DNA of 64,000 nucleotides, taken from positions 14,167,249-14,231,248 of the forward strand of contig OZ020624.1 of NCBI GenBank assembly GCA_963971575.1. Reading direction: 5' to 3'. Positions 10,626 through 20,589 of the stretch are shown piece after piece (the first letter of the stretch is position 1; every line of letters begins with the position of its first letter). Under the pieces are notes generated by a model. The model was not told where the DNA came from. It saw nothing but the letters and a program-made list of their open reading frames with translations, and did no database searches. Position numbers and translations under genes: made by a program. This DNA comes from Liopterus haemorrhoidalis (taxonomy: Eukaryota; Arthropoda; Insecta; Coleoptera; Dytiscidae).

Positions 10626-12670
10626 TAGCAGTATACCCGCTGCTTCGCTACCGAAAAAAATAGTCGTAGCCCGCTTAGATCGGGCCCATTTCGATATCTG
10701 TTCAAATATATTTATTTGTTTTAATCTACCATTGTATTAATATGTGCTTCTTATACAAATAATTTAAGTACGAACTTCTTTGTAAACATTGGTAGTATAG
10801 ACATATAGTAACAACACGTATAATTGTCCCTACATGAAACATTTTATGTTGCACCTTACGAAATTATTTATTATAATTATTATGATATTTATTATAATTA
10901 CTCCGTGATTATTCCTGATTTATAAATCGTACCTATATAGGTCGGCGCACTTTTTTTCGTTAGTAAATATTCTTGCACCCAAGGAAGTTTTTTCTTTGTA
11001 TTGCTTTAGGGGGTTACAATAATGTTCAACAGCGAATTTAACGTTATAATTGTCGTCAAAAATGAAAATAAAAAAATTTGTGATATATATTGTCGGGAAC
11101 ATTTTTGTAGCAATATTAAACCCTAATATTCGTTAATATATATTTTGAATATGTGTATCTTTTATATTTTTTTATAATACGGAAAAATTTTCCAACTTTT
11201 TTCTAAATATTTCTTAATTGATCGGAAGCCTGGTGTCATACAGCGATGATATATAGCTTAAAATATTTCCAGACAAATTTGCAAGACGCTGTTGCAAATA
11301 GCACTAAAATCGGTTAAGCCGTTTTTGAGTTTTAATACATGTACAGATTCTAAACAGACGTCTATGTGCCAAAAAGAAATAAAACAGGCCATACGAAGCG
11401 TTTTATAACTAACCTTGAATCTAGATTTGCTGTTTATGGGTTGATCAGAGCAAAATACGTTTTTGTACATGTGTATGGGTAACCTTTGGAAGCAAAAACC
11501 AAATCGATATCTCATTATAGGTCTGATATATTAAGGAAAGATTTGTTTATTTATTTATTTATGTTATTGATATTATAACAACTTTTGTTATGCACATGTT
11601 TAATATTAAGTCAATAATAAGAGAGATATTTCAAGTTTATAAGTAGCGCGTCCTCTGTCCCCCTAAATATTCAAAAGCTACACTAAACAGAAAATAATCG
11701 TTCTTTAATCAAAAAAAATTGTCTTTATAAATTGTTGATGTAAAGTAAATAATAAGCTAGATATTTCCAGTATTTTAGTTTTAGCACCCACCCTCCTCCT
11801 CCCAGTTTCTCAACCAATTGAATAATTTATAGGACAACATACTATATTTGTTTTTTTTTTAATTTTAAACAACTTTTCTCATATGCGTTTTTGCTGGTAA
11901 GTCAATATTAAATGAGATATTTCAAAAGTTTAGTTTTAGCTTGTCCCTTCGTAACTCCCGTAATATCAATCCAATTGAAAACAAAAAAAATCATCAAAAA
12001 AAAAATTGTTTTGTTTTTATAAGCAATTTTTCTGTTAAGTCTACGTCATAAGTGATACAATTTTTTTTCCTTCTGATTTTCGATTTACCTCCTTATTTTG
12101 ACTGCATTTTCTACCTATGTATATACCAAATTTCAACTCGGTATACACAGATTTTCTGTTTTATGTATATAAAATATTTTACTATTATATTTAAACATCT
12201 ATATAAAATAATAGATAAAAAATAAATAAATAAAATTAACAAAATTCTTAAAAATGCGCAATAATAAAAAACCAGAAAACAGATACTCGACTTAAGTCTC
12301 GCTCTGCATACACTAAACATAAATTTTGCTAAATAACTAAATAAAATCACCTATAGCAGAACAATGATTAATCGTGCCGAACGATATTGGCCGATGTTCC
12401 AGGAACTTACTATAGTTGTCCAAACAACCAATGAAACGAAATTCCCGCGATCTCACTGAACGCATCATACATACTTCGATGGTCCAATATAATTAAAAAC
12501 AAAATTATTAATTTCTCGTTTCCGATGGGACTTTTTTGAGATTATCGATTTTTCTAGTTATGATGAAATCATTTCCTACCTGTATGCAAAATTTCAACTT
12601 TGTAGCATATCTGGAAGTGGGTTAGAATTTCCAGACACAACCACAAATATTCTCTTTTATATATAAAGAT
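10625..12670. repeat. Unclassified interspersed repeat ('tacccgctgcttcgct' family)
   Basis: It opens with 'actagcagtatacccgctgc' and closes near 'ctcttttatatataaagatt'. Openings of the form '..acccgc.gcttcgc' are common in insect interspersed repeats, but I cannot assign a class. 'aaatcggttaagccgttttt' at about 11310 is also widespread in insect repeats. Between about 11550 and 12000, three diverged units of about 150 bp each carry 'gagatatttca'. No credible coding frame is present. Confidence 0.45.
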
Positions 12671-12732
12671 TGTTCTCTTTATTTTATAGAGTGTTGCGTC
12701 TTTCATGTGCTCTAAGGTGACTAAAGAGACCT
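12671..12732 (-). mobile_element. Short 3'-end fragment of a non-LTR retrotransposon
   Basis: About 60 bp matching 18198-18262 almost exactly ('gagtgttgcgtctttcatgt' and 'gctctaaggtgactaaagag'). At 18.2 kb this is the 3' end of the endonuclease/RT element, so this is a severely 5'-truncated copy in the same orientation (minus). Confidence 0.75.
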
Positions 12733-12842
12733 ATTTTTATTAATTATTATTTATTTATTTTTTATAAAGGAACAAAAGAAATATAAACTACATATTAATA
12801 ATAATAATCCTTCCTTGATTTCGACTATAGGAGTCACAATAA

Positions 12843-12846
<4 letters not shown>

Positions 12847-12927
<81 letters not shown>

Positions 12928-12928
12928 A

Positions 12929-12961
<33 letters not shown>

Positions 12962-12975
12962 CTTATATATATATA
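12847..12975. repeat. (TA)n tract, imperfect
   Basis: Long TA run with a few interruptions ('gtatataacttatata'). It ends exactly where the LTR start of element A begins. Confidence 0.95.
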
Positions 12976-13000
12976 AGTTACCTCAACAGTTCCCGCTGAC

Positions 13001-14104
13001 CCTTTACTAGGCCCCTTAAATACAACGGTTCGTCCGACCCTTAGAAAGGAATATCTGCCTATGGTCCCAGAATTCCATGGACAACCGGAACTTTTATCGA
13101 GATTCATCGAAATCTCAGAAAAATTAGTCACTAAGTTTTATAATAATAGCAACCCAGACGACTTTGAGAACGAATATCTCTTGTCTAGTCTCATTTCAAA
13201 AATAAAAGGCGAAGCGGCAATAAATATATCCTCTAGCCACATAACAAATTGGACAGAATTAAAAGCTGCCCTACTAAACGCGTATAGCGATAAAAGAGAT
13301 GTCTATACGTTATGTATAGAAACATCCGAATTAAAACAAATGCAAAATGAATCACCTTTTGACTTTTACTTAAAAATACAAAAATTATTAAACTTACAAA
13401 TATCATATTTAACAAGTCATTATACTCCTAGTTGTAGACCAGCTCTTAGCGAATTTCTAAGAAATCTAGCTTTACGAGTTTTATTACGTGGACTTAGAGA
13501 ACCCATAGGCTCGCTGATGAGAACCAAAAATCCCACAGATCTTAATGAAGCCCTTAATATGCTTACAAACGATTTTAATTTAGAAACTAGGCATAAAATC
13601 GACAAAAATCCGTGTAATGTAAAACCACAAAAAACAATTTCACAAACTTACAACCCTTCAATGCGAACGCAATTTCAACAACCCCCGCAACGCTCTCAAT
13701 ACCAACAACCCTTCCAACGTTCTCAATACCAACAACAATCAAAATTTTCACCCGCATCCAATTCACAAACGTTCAACAATTATAAAAACACTAACCCACT
13801 AACCAAAAACGTCTTTAGACCAGGTACAAATCAAAATCTACCCAAACCGACTCCCATGTCAGTTTGCACAAATAATACTTTCCAGAGACCACAACCCCAA
13901 CAAAATTTCAACTTTAGACAAAACGAACCAAAATTCTTATCTGAAGAACTGTTCAATATTGGTGACAATAATTTAGAAACAGAACAGATACATTCAGAAC
14001 TCGAACCAGATGATTATTATGAACAATCTGTAGAACAAATTGATGATTCAAACGATCATAATTTTTTAGAGGAAATAGCCTCGGACCCCAGTTTGAATTA
14101 CTAA
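13001..14104 (+). pseudogene. gag: gag polyprotein, N-terminally truncated (element A)
   Basis: The frame is open from the LTR junction at 13001; the first ATG is at 13061, inside the domain ('MVPEFHGQPELLSRFIEI'). It aligns through its length with element B gag ('MIPEFSGETEMLPRFLEV' there), including 'GEAAINISSS.ITNW' and 'RVLLRGLREPIGSLMRTKNP'. The C-terminal third is rich in Gln, Asn and Pro (Q-Q-P repeats). No CCHC zinc knuckle is present, in keeping with errantivirus gag. About 60 N-terminal residues present in B are missing. Gag would form the capsid packaging the RNA. Confidence 0.85.
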
Positions 14105-14166
14105 ATTTAAATAATAACAAAAGCCAATTACCGTACATTGTATTCCCTGAGAATAATTTAAAAGTA

Positions 14167-14784
14167 TTGTTAGACACAGGCAGCACTAAGTCATTTATTA
14201 ATCCCGAAATTGCAAAAAGGTATTTTCAAAAATCAATAGTCAATGATCCCTTTCAAATATCATCGGCACACGGTAATTCAACAGAGTACTACAGTATGTC
14301 TATGCCACGTCCCAAAATACTTAGAACAAACAGTTTTCCTTTAAAATTCCATTTGTTTAAATTCCACAAAAACTTTGATTGCCTCTTAGGTTTAGATAAT
14401 CTTAAATTACTAAACGCAAAAATTGATCTGGTTGATAATAAATTGGTCACTCCTGAAACATCCTTAAAAATTAATTTTCTTAGTTCTAAACCATCCTTTA
14501 ATAATATCCATACCCAAATGAAATCTCTACAATCAATCAATACTAAACGAAACATTATAAATGACCATCATATCATGATTCCCTACACAACTTTCGATAA
14601 GGTAGAGAAACGTGTAAATAAAACAAAACATTATCAAACCCATTGTCTTAGTTCGAATCTGAAAAAACCTGATACAACAATAAAATTAGATAATAAAATT
14701 CAAAAATTACCCCAAAATTCAGAAAACGAATCACCACTTAAGCTTTACAAAAAATATTTAGCTAAAAAGCTAACCTTTAAATTC
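14167..14784 (+). pseudogene. Retropepsin-like protease region (element A)
   Basis: The frame opens at a TTG, so the true protein would come from gag-pol readthrough. 'LLDTGSTKSFINPEIA' holds the aspartic protease catalytic D-T-G, and 'DCLLGLDNLKLLNAKIDL' is the matching flap/hydrophobic-Gly element; both align with element B. About 100 residues of protease are followed by a Lys/Asn-rich linker that diverges from B after roughly 14560. In B the reverse transcriptase follows; here the macrodomain does. Confidence 0.8.
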
Positions 14785-15225
14785 AATAGTAATAATATTT
14801 TAGAAGTAAAAGGAAATCTTTTTGATGCGCCGTTAGACAATAGTCTAGCACATTGCGTTAGCAGAGACTTACAATGTCGAGAGGAGTCGCAAAACAATTT
14901 AGAGACAGATTCAATAATGTGGATAAATTAAAAAAGCAAAACTCGAGATTTCACAACTTAGTATTCTTAAGAAATCAAAACCGTTCCCTATTATACCTCA
15001 TAACCAAAGAAAAATATTTTCACAAACCTACTAAACAGAATCTATTCTATACATTACTAAATTTGAAAATATTTTGCATTAAAAACAAAATTAAAAAACT
15101 AAGTATACCAAAAATCTCATCAGGTCTCGATATGTTAAATTGGAGCGAAGTTAAGTCGATGTTGAAATTCATTTTTAATAATACGGACATATTTATAACA
15201 ATTTTCATAATTTCGGACGTAAAAC
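14785..15225 (+). pseudogene. OARD1/TARG1-like macrodomain captured by element A
   Basis: About 147 codons in two frames (14785-14880 in the protease frame, 14874-15225 in the integrase frame), with a small frame change near 14875. In order: 'EVKGNLFDAP', 'NSLAHCVSRDL', 'SRGVAKQF', 'LLYLITKEKYFHKPT', 'LSIPKISSGLDMLNW', 'DIFITIFI'. This is the motif order and length of OARD1 (TARG1/C6orf130) macrodomains, which remove ADP-ribose from acidic residues. A Lys in 'ITKEK' and the Asp in 'GLDMLNW' sit where human OARD1 has its catalytic Lys84 and Asp125. The second part is fused in frame to integrase. It is absent from element B. The function in the element is inferred only; countering host ADP-ribosylation is one possibility. 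Apart from the frame change the domain looks well preserved. Confidence 0.82.
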
Positions 15226-16779
15226 TTCCAAATTATGAGCTTAACACAAACGATATTGAAAAACCCGGAACATCAAGAGATAATGCGGACAACGAATCCT
15301 TATTTGTAGAAATAGGTGAACCCGAACTAGAAACTATAACCATTGACGACGACTCAGATGATCAGACTATACATTCTAATATAGATAACCCTATAGTAGA
15401 ACTACCGATTATTGATAACCCAGTTAACTACGGTATGAATCAAATCATAGTCTCAGAAATAAACAAAGACCCACCAGTACCTTCAATTATAAAATTATTC
15501 AATAGTAAACAACGAATTCTTTTCAAAATTTCAAAAAACAATTTCGAATACGATGTTATAAATTTTATAAAACAATACATAGTACCAAAGATTAAGTATC
15601 ATTTTTATTTCGAAGATCCGGTTTACGAAAAGTTTAGTCTAGTCATTCAAAAATATTTCAAAAATACTCAACTTAATTTTGTAAAATGTACAGAAAAACT
15701 AGTAGATGTAGAAAACGAGGATGATATTTTAAAAGTTATTCAAAACTATCATGAAAGTAAGACAAACCACCGAGGTCTTGACGAGACCGAAATAAAAATT
15801 AAATCACGATATTATTGGCTCAATCAACGTAAATCAATTCAAACCTTTATTAACAATTGTGAGTTATGTCAGATGACAAAATACGATAGAATACCCCTGA
15901 AACTAAAATTCAATATAACCCCCACAGCAACAAAACCATTTGAAATCGTACATGTAGATAGCATAACATTAGAAAACGTTAAATTCCTCACCATCATAGA
16001 TTCATTTTCAAAATATGCCCAGGCATATAAACTAAATTCAGCACAAGGGATAGAAGTAGTAAGTAACCTAGTTAAATTCTTTACCCACCATGGCATACCG
16101 CAACAAGTCATATCTGATAACGGACTCGAGTTCAAAAATTCAGTCGTAAAAAAATTGTTGCAAGTTCATAAAATCAAAATTCATTTCATTAGTAGCCAAC
16201 ATCCGGAATCGAACGGTCAAGTAGAAAGATTCAACTCAACCCTTATAGAACACATTCGTTTATTAAATAACCAAGCTGAATATTCTAAAGACCCCATTGA
16301 AATTAAAATAAACTACGCCCTTTTAGCGTATAACCACTCCGTGCATTCCGTCACAAAGCTGACACCAGCAGAAATAATATCCGGACAACTAAACTCAGAT
16401 TCACCATTTGACATTGACCTAGGACAACAATTAGTTAACAATTACGTGACAAATCATAAAAATAAAATTAGACTTCTTTACAACAAGATAAATTAAACCC
16501 TGTCAGTAAACAAAGAAAATAAAATAACTAAAATTAACGAAAATAGACAAGATCTCCCCAAAATACCTGAAAAAGTTTATGTTAAGAATAAACAAAAACA
16601 GCGGAAAACAAAAAATAAATACAAAGAGGAAAAAATTATAAGTGTAGATCCCAAATTAAAAACCGCTAAAATCGAAACAACACACGGTAATACCGCGGAC
16701 AACATTCACCTTTCTAACATAAAAAATCCGAGGAAACAAACTTATAAATTCAAAAATTTTCAAGAATCACGAATAATTT
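15226..16779 (+). pseudogene. Integrase (element A), in frame behind the macrodomain
   Basis: Lies in the 14874-16496 frame (540 codons with the macrodomain half). An acidic linker 'SDDQTIHSN' aligns with element B from about 15300. The zinc-binding part has 'HESKTNHRG' and 'CELCQMTK' (HHCC, near residues 292-335). The catalytic D,D,E triad is present: 'IVHVDSITLEN', 'VISDNGLEF', 'HPESNGQVERF'. A TAA at 16494 interrupts the C-terminus; the same frame continues to about 16779 with Lys-rich sequence homologous to B. It would insert cDNA into the genome. No reverse transcriptase or RNase H motif lies upstream. Confidence 0.87.
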
Positions 16780-16799
16780 AGCAAATTATTTATTTCTCA

Positions 16800-17590
16800 A
16801 GCTTGCCTTTGACTTTAAACAAAATTATGAACTTTATTATTTAAAACCAATACCCACTGAGCATGAAAAAGATTTTGTGACCATAATTCCAAATATTAAA
16901 TATGTTTTAAAATCCGAACATAATGTAAAATACCTCTGACTGGTATCTGTACCAAGAGTAAGGTGTATCAATGCCCCAGTCATCTGTTAACAAACTACAA
17001 GGCTGATTGCGAAGAAGGCATCATTCGTCAAGGAAACCCAAGACACTGCCAATACACACGATTAAACATCGCCAATAATCAACTGGAATTCATCACTGAA
17101 ATCAACCAATATTTGGGTGTATTTCCGAAGATACAAAAATTCACAATCAAATGCCATGATCAAGATGAAACAAAATCCTTGCAAGGGATATATCTAATAA
17201 AACAAGATAGCTGCAAATTACTACTCGATCAACAAGAGATAAGCTATAACGACAGAAGATATGGCACACCACTCATAATGAGCCCGCTAAATTTGGTATT
17301 AAACAAATCAAAAATATCAAATTTTACCATAAAATTAAAAACGCTCAAACTTGAAAAAATACAAGAAAATCCTGCTGTGATGTATCGAGAAGATCAAAAC
17401 ATTGTCCAATACCATGCCAATATTTGGACAATCACCTTGTACGTCATCCTATCCATTGGAAGTTTTACCTTCTCATAAAATGGGTAAAAAACAAGATATC
17501 CAAGAAGCTGCAAAATCAAGAAAATGAAAAGGAAAATTCCCAAGAAAAATCCAAAATCGAACAGCCTTCCGGAGGAAGCCTTCGTCCAAA
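16800..17590 (+). pseudogene. env: Envelope (env) fragment, errantivirus F-like (element A)
   Basis: Only the C-terminal half is left. 16963-17478 matches the element B Env segment with the Cys-rich stretch ('YQCPSHL', 'CEEGII', 'HCQYTRL') and 'EINQYLGVFPK', then a hydrophobic segment 'IWTITLYVILSIGSFTFS'. The cytoplasmic tail continues in another frame (17424-17590). The N-terminal half, with the cleavage site and fusion peptide seen in B, is deleted, and there are stops near 16780-16960. Env would be a membrane glycoprotein; this copy cannot encode one. Confidence 0.8.
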
Positions 17591-17598
17591 GGGGGAGG
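17588..17598 (+). promoter_or_regulatory. Polypurine tract (element A)
   Basis: AAAGGGGGAGG directly precedes the 3' LTR start AGTTACC, as required for plus-strand priming. Element B has GAACGGGGG in the same place. Confidence 0.8.
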
Positions 17599-17812
17599 AG
17601 TTACCTCAACAGTTCCCGCTGACTCCACACAATAAGACACCACCCTTTTACATAACATATTCCCAAGATGTACTTGACACTTTTTAATAATCAGCATTTT
17701 CTTTTCAGTTTATATTAACATGTTTGCATATTATTTTTTTAGTCTTAATTAGAATCTTGAACTGTAATACATAAATTTAAAAACTGATTCTGAACATTTG
17801 GACAGTTATTTT
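17599..17812 (+). repeat. 3' LTR (element A)
   Basis: Starts AGTTACCTCAACAGTTCCCG; the first 25 bp are identical to 12976-13000. The AGT...start is typical of errantivirus LTRs. The far end is placed where the (TA)n tract begins and may be off by a few bases. Confidence 0.75.

Positions 17813-17814
<2 letters not shown>

Positions 17815-17887
<73 letters not shown>
17815..17887. repeat. (TA)n microsatellite
   Basis: About 36 TA units between the 3' LTR of element A and the PLE palindrome. Confidence 0.95.
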
Positions 17888-17890
<3 letters not shown>

Positions 17891-17918
17891 GTTAATATTT
17901 ATCCCGTTGCACAATAAT

Positions 17919-18180
17919 ATTAGGAGAATTTATTGGGAATGAACGGTGAGGAAAGTAAAACTCAACTTTTACTAATGCCCAATATTTCGATTTGAATTTT
18001 CAAATCATCTTCAGGGGTAAGTAAAATTAAAGAGTTATAATTATAACTTCTTACATAGGAATAACTCTTTAATTTTACTTACCCCTGAAGATGATTTGAA
18101 AATTCAAATCGAAATATTGGGCATTAGTAAAAGTTGAGTTTTACTTTCCTCACCGTTCATTCCCAATAAATTCTCCTAAT
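17919..18180. mobile_element. Palindromic pair of PLE ends, no coding sequence
   Basis: Two 120-bp arms (17919-18038 and 18061-18180) are near-perfect inverse copies around a 22-bp centre. Each arm carries a hammerhead-like core: CTGAAGA at 18085-18091, a perfect stem 'gatttg...caaatc', then GAAAT at 18111; the mirror image is at 17984-18014. Such inverted terminal units are typical of Penelope-like elements. The body of the element is missing. (TA)n tracts lie on both outer sides. Confidence 0.75.
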
Positions 18181-18210
18181 AATATATATATATTTATTCT
18201 TCTCTTTATT

Positions 18211-18655
18211 TTATAGAGTGTTGCGTCTTTCATGTGCTCTAAGGTGACTAAAGAGACCTATTTTGGTCGTAAAACGTCTGTCACAAATAGGGCATGTTAG
18301 TACGGCCGTGCTGTTGTTGTCGGATGTTTTCTGTTTCCTCGCTATTGCTTTGGCTCGTACGGCTTGCTGTCTTTGGTTTTCATACATGGATAATGCCTCC
18401 CGTGTAGTTCTTCTCCATATATTCCGGTTTTTGCCAACTCTTCCCATTTATGGCAGCTTAAGTTTGTATTTTTAAGTGTCTGTAGTATCACGTCTTTGTA
18501 TCTTTTCCTCGGGGCTCCTACATTACGAACGCCAGTTTGCAGTTCAGAGTAAATTATCTGCTTCGGTAGGCGTTCTCCTGGCATACGTATTACGTGTCCG
18601 ACCCACCTGAGTTGGTTTTGCATGAGCAAACACTCTATACTGGTGGAGTTAGCCC

Positions 18656-18656
<1 letters not shown>
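18211..18656 (-). pseudogene. C-terminal part of the non-LTR protein with zinc finger
   Basis: Downstream of the insertion the protein resumes with 'STSIECLLMQNQLRWVGHVI' and 'GAPRKRYKDVILQTLK'; after a frame change near 18400-18450 it continues 'QRQQAVRAKAIARKQ' and ends with a C2H2-like finger 'CPICDRRFTTKIGLFSHLRAH'. Such a terminal finger is usual for this protein family. The frame before 20590 and after 18656 agrees when the insertion is ignored. Confidence 0.8.
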
Positions 18657-18727
<71 letters not shown>

Positions 18728-20589
18728 AATAAGAGCTGAAGCCAAATGGCTTGTTAAGCTCAAAATATATATAAAACAAAAACAAAATACAAAGTGTACA
18801 GTGTAAAGTATAAATATTACAGTGATAAACAAAAACATAAAATAAAATAAAATAAAATACAAAATATAAATATTGCGGAGTGAAAATATATTAATATGAA
18901 GTCTTTATTCGAACATGGGCGAGATCTTGGCCTTGAAAGAATTAATAGTCGGCGCCGAAATAGTATCTTCAGAGAGAGAGTTCCATAACTCAAAGACACG
19001 GTTGGACAGAAAGTTTTCCCTATTTTGCTTCTTGTAGATCTCGTGTTTTAGTTTCAGTCTATGTCCACGCGTTGCGCTGTTGAGACTGAGTGAATATAGT
19101 GTGGACATATCTGTTGAGAATTTGCCAGTAGTGATGCGATACATCTGGATAAGGTCTCCACGAGATCTGCGCTGGGCAAGGGTCGGCAAGTTCAAAACTT
19201 CAAGGCGTTCTTCATAGCGGAGATGTCGAAGTTCTGGAGGCATACGCGTAGCTCGTCGTTGAACTCCTTCAAGAAGAAGTACGTCACGCTGCAAATACGG
19301 CGACCAAACAACAAAAGCATATTCCAAGTGTGGGCGAATATATGTGGTATAGATTTTGCGAAAAAGAACAGGAGAAAGTTTAGAGAAGGATTTGTGCACT
19401 ATATAAAGGAGAGTATTAGCTTTCTTCACTATTTTTGTAATGTGCGGAGACCACTCAAGATTACTGTTTATAGTAACACCCAGGTCAATAACTTCGTTGA
19501 CTTGCTGTATCACTGCGTTGTCAATAAAATATGATAACCGTGGATTGTCCTTTCCTATATGAAGACTGCAGCATTTGGTTGTGTTTAGTGGTAGGAGCCA
19601 GTCTTCACACCAAGCAACGATTTCGTTAAGGTCTTGTTGAATTGCAGAATGCTGGCTGATTTCTCCATATATCTTTAGATCATCGGCGTACATTTGGTGA
19701 CTGCTTTTTAAATTGGTGGTTAAATCAGCAACGTAAATTAAAAATAGGATCGGACCAATCACTGTTCCTTGGGGGACACCGCTAGTGACAGGAAGTGACG
19801 TTGAAAGTTCAGATCCTACTCTAACTCTGAACGATCTGTTACTCAAAAACGCCTTAATCCAGCTAAGTAGGCTACCGCTTATGCCAAATTGTTTGAGTTT
19901 AAGAAAAAGTCTATTATGTGGAACCTTGTCAAACGCCTTGGAGAAGTCTAGGTATATTATGTCTGTTGGTATCGAAATGTCAAGTTGTTTTGACCAGTAG
20001 TTTGTAGCAAGAAGTAAATTGGAGACAACAGATCTACCAGGTACAAAACCATGTTGAGTTTCAGGAACAATCTTGTGACGCAAAAGAAATGGCATTAACT
20101 GGTCAACTATAATGCGCTCAAGTATCTTGGCTAGAATTGATGTAAGACTAACTGGGCGATAATTTTCCGCCTGCAATTTGTTACCTTTCTTAAATATCGG
20201 AATAACAGTTGATGTTAGCCAATCTTTAGGAATTGAGCATGAGTCAAGTGAATTTTTCATAATTATGACGAGGGCTTCGGCAATTTCTTCGCTACATTGT
20301 TTCAATATCAACGGATGGATGCAATCTGGTCCTGGCGCTGAGGAGGTAGATATTGCGTTGAGCTTTTCTAAAACTATTTCCCTGTTTATAACGACGTGTT
20401 GGAGTTCTTCATCACAAAATCTTTGCATTAATTTGCGGTTTAAATTTGAATTTTCTGTTGTAAAGTTGGACGCAAATTTATTAGCAAAAATATCAGCCAC
20501 TTCGTCGTAGTCGGTGCATGGAACATTGTTGTTGTTCAGGATCATGGGGATGGAAGAAGCGTTCGAAAATTTGCTTCTAGTGTATGCAT
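18657..20589 (-). mobile_element. CR1-like non-LTR element, 5'-truncated, nested
   Basis: 1933 bp on the minus strand, inserted in the RT of the older non-LTR element. Its 3' end is a (ATT)n microsatellite at 18657-18726 after 'gctcttattgt', as is usual for CR1-clade elements, and it shows no clear target duplication. The 5' end is truncated inside the coding region. The host reading frame matches on both sides, fixing the boundaries to within a base or two. Confidence 0.85.
18905..20589 (-). CDS. CR1-like reverse transcriptase (5'-truncated but open)
   Basis: The open frame reaches 20653, but the first ~21 codons come from the host element; CR1 sequence starts at about 20589. RT motifs: 'SSAPGPDCIHPLILKQ', 'PIFKKGNKLQAENYRPVSLT', 'QHGFVPGRSVVSNLL', motif A 'IYLDFSKAFDKVPH', motif B 'SGVPQGTVIGPILFLIYV', motif C 'QMYADDLKIYG' and 'DLGVTINSNLEWSPHI'. 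The C-terminal 'LWNSLSEDTISAPTINSFK' is usual for the clade. The catalytic YADD is intact and there are no internal stops, so the insertion is fairly recent. The N-terminal endonuclease is missing, so this copy is not autonomous. Confidence 0.85.

Larger units (their letters stand above)
12976..17812 (+). mobile_element. Element A: defective errantivirus-like LTR element carrying a macrodomain
   Basis: Order on the plus strand: first 25 bp of an LTR (12976-13000), N-truncated gag, retropepsin, macrodomain, integrase, env fragment, polypurine tract, 3' LTR. The relative at 27645-36737 (element B) shares gag, PR, IN and env, but in A the reverse transcriptase and RNase H are absent and an OARD1-like macrodomain occupies that position. 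The 5' LTR, primer site and gag start are missing: 25 bp identical to the 3' LTR start runs straight into gag. (TA)n tracts lie on both sides. Frame breaks and a stop show this copy is dead. Confidence 0.88.

Noticed and set aside
12751..13131. 126-codon minus-strand frame
   Set aside because: Mostly a Tyr/Ile run translated from the (TA)n tract plus the antisense of gag; no independent support.
18342..18785. Poly-Asn protein frame on the minus strand
   Set aside because: The Asn run is the (ATT)n tail of the CR1-like element; only the part below 18656 is real non-LTR protein.
18817..20510. Several plus-strand frames opposite the CR1-like and non-LTR genes
   Set aside because: Antisense shadows of the reverse transcriptases.
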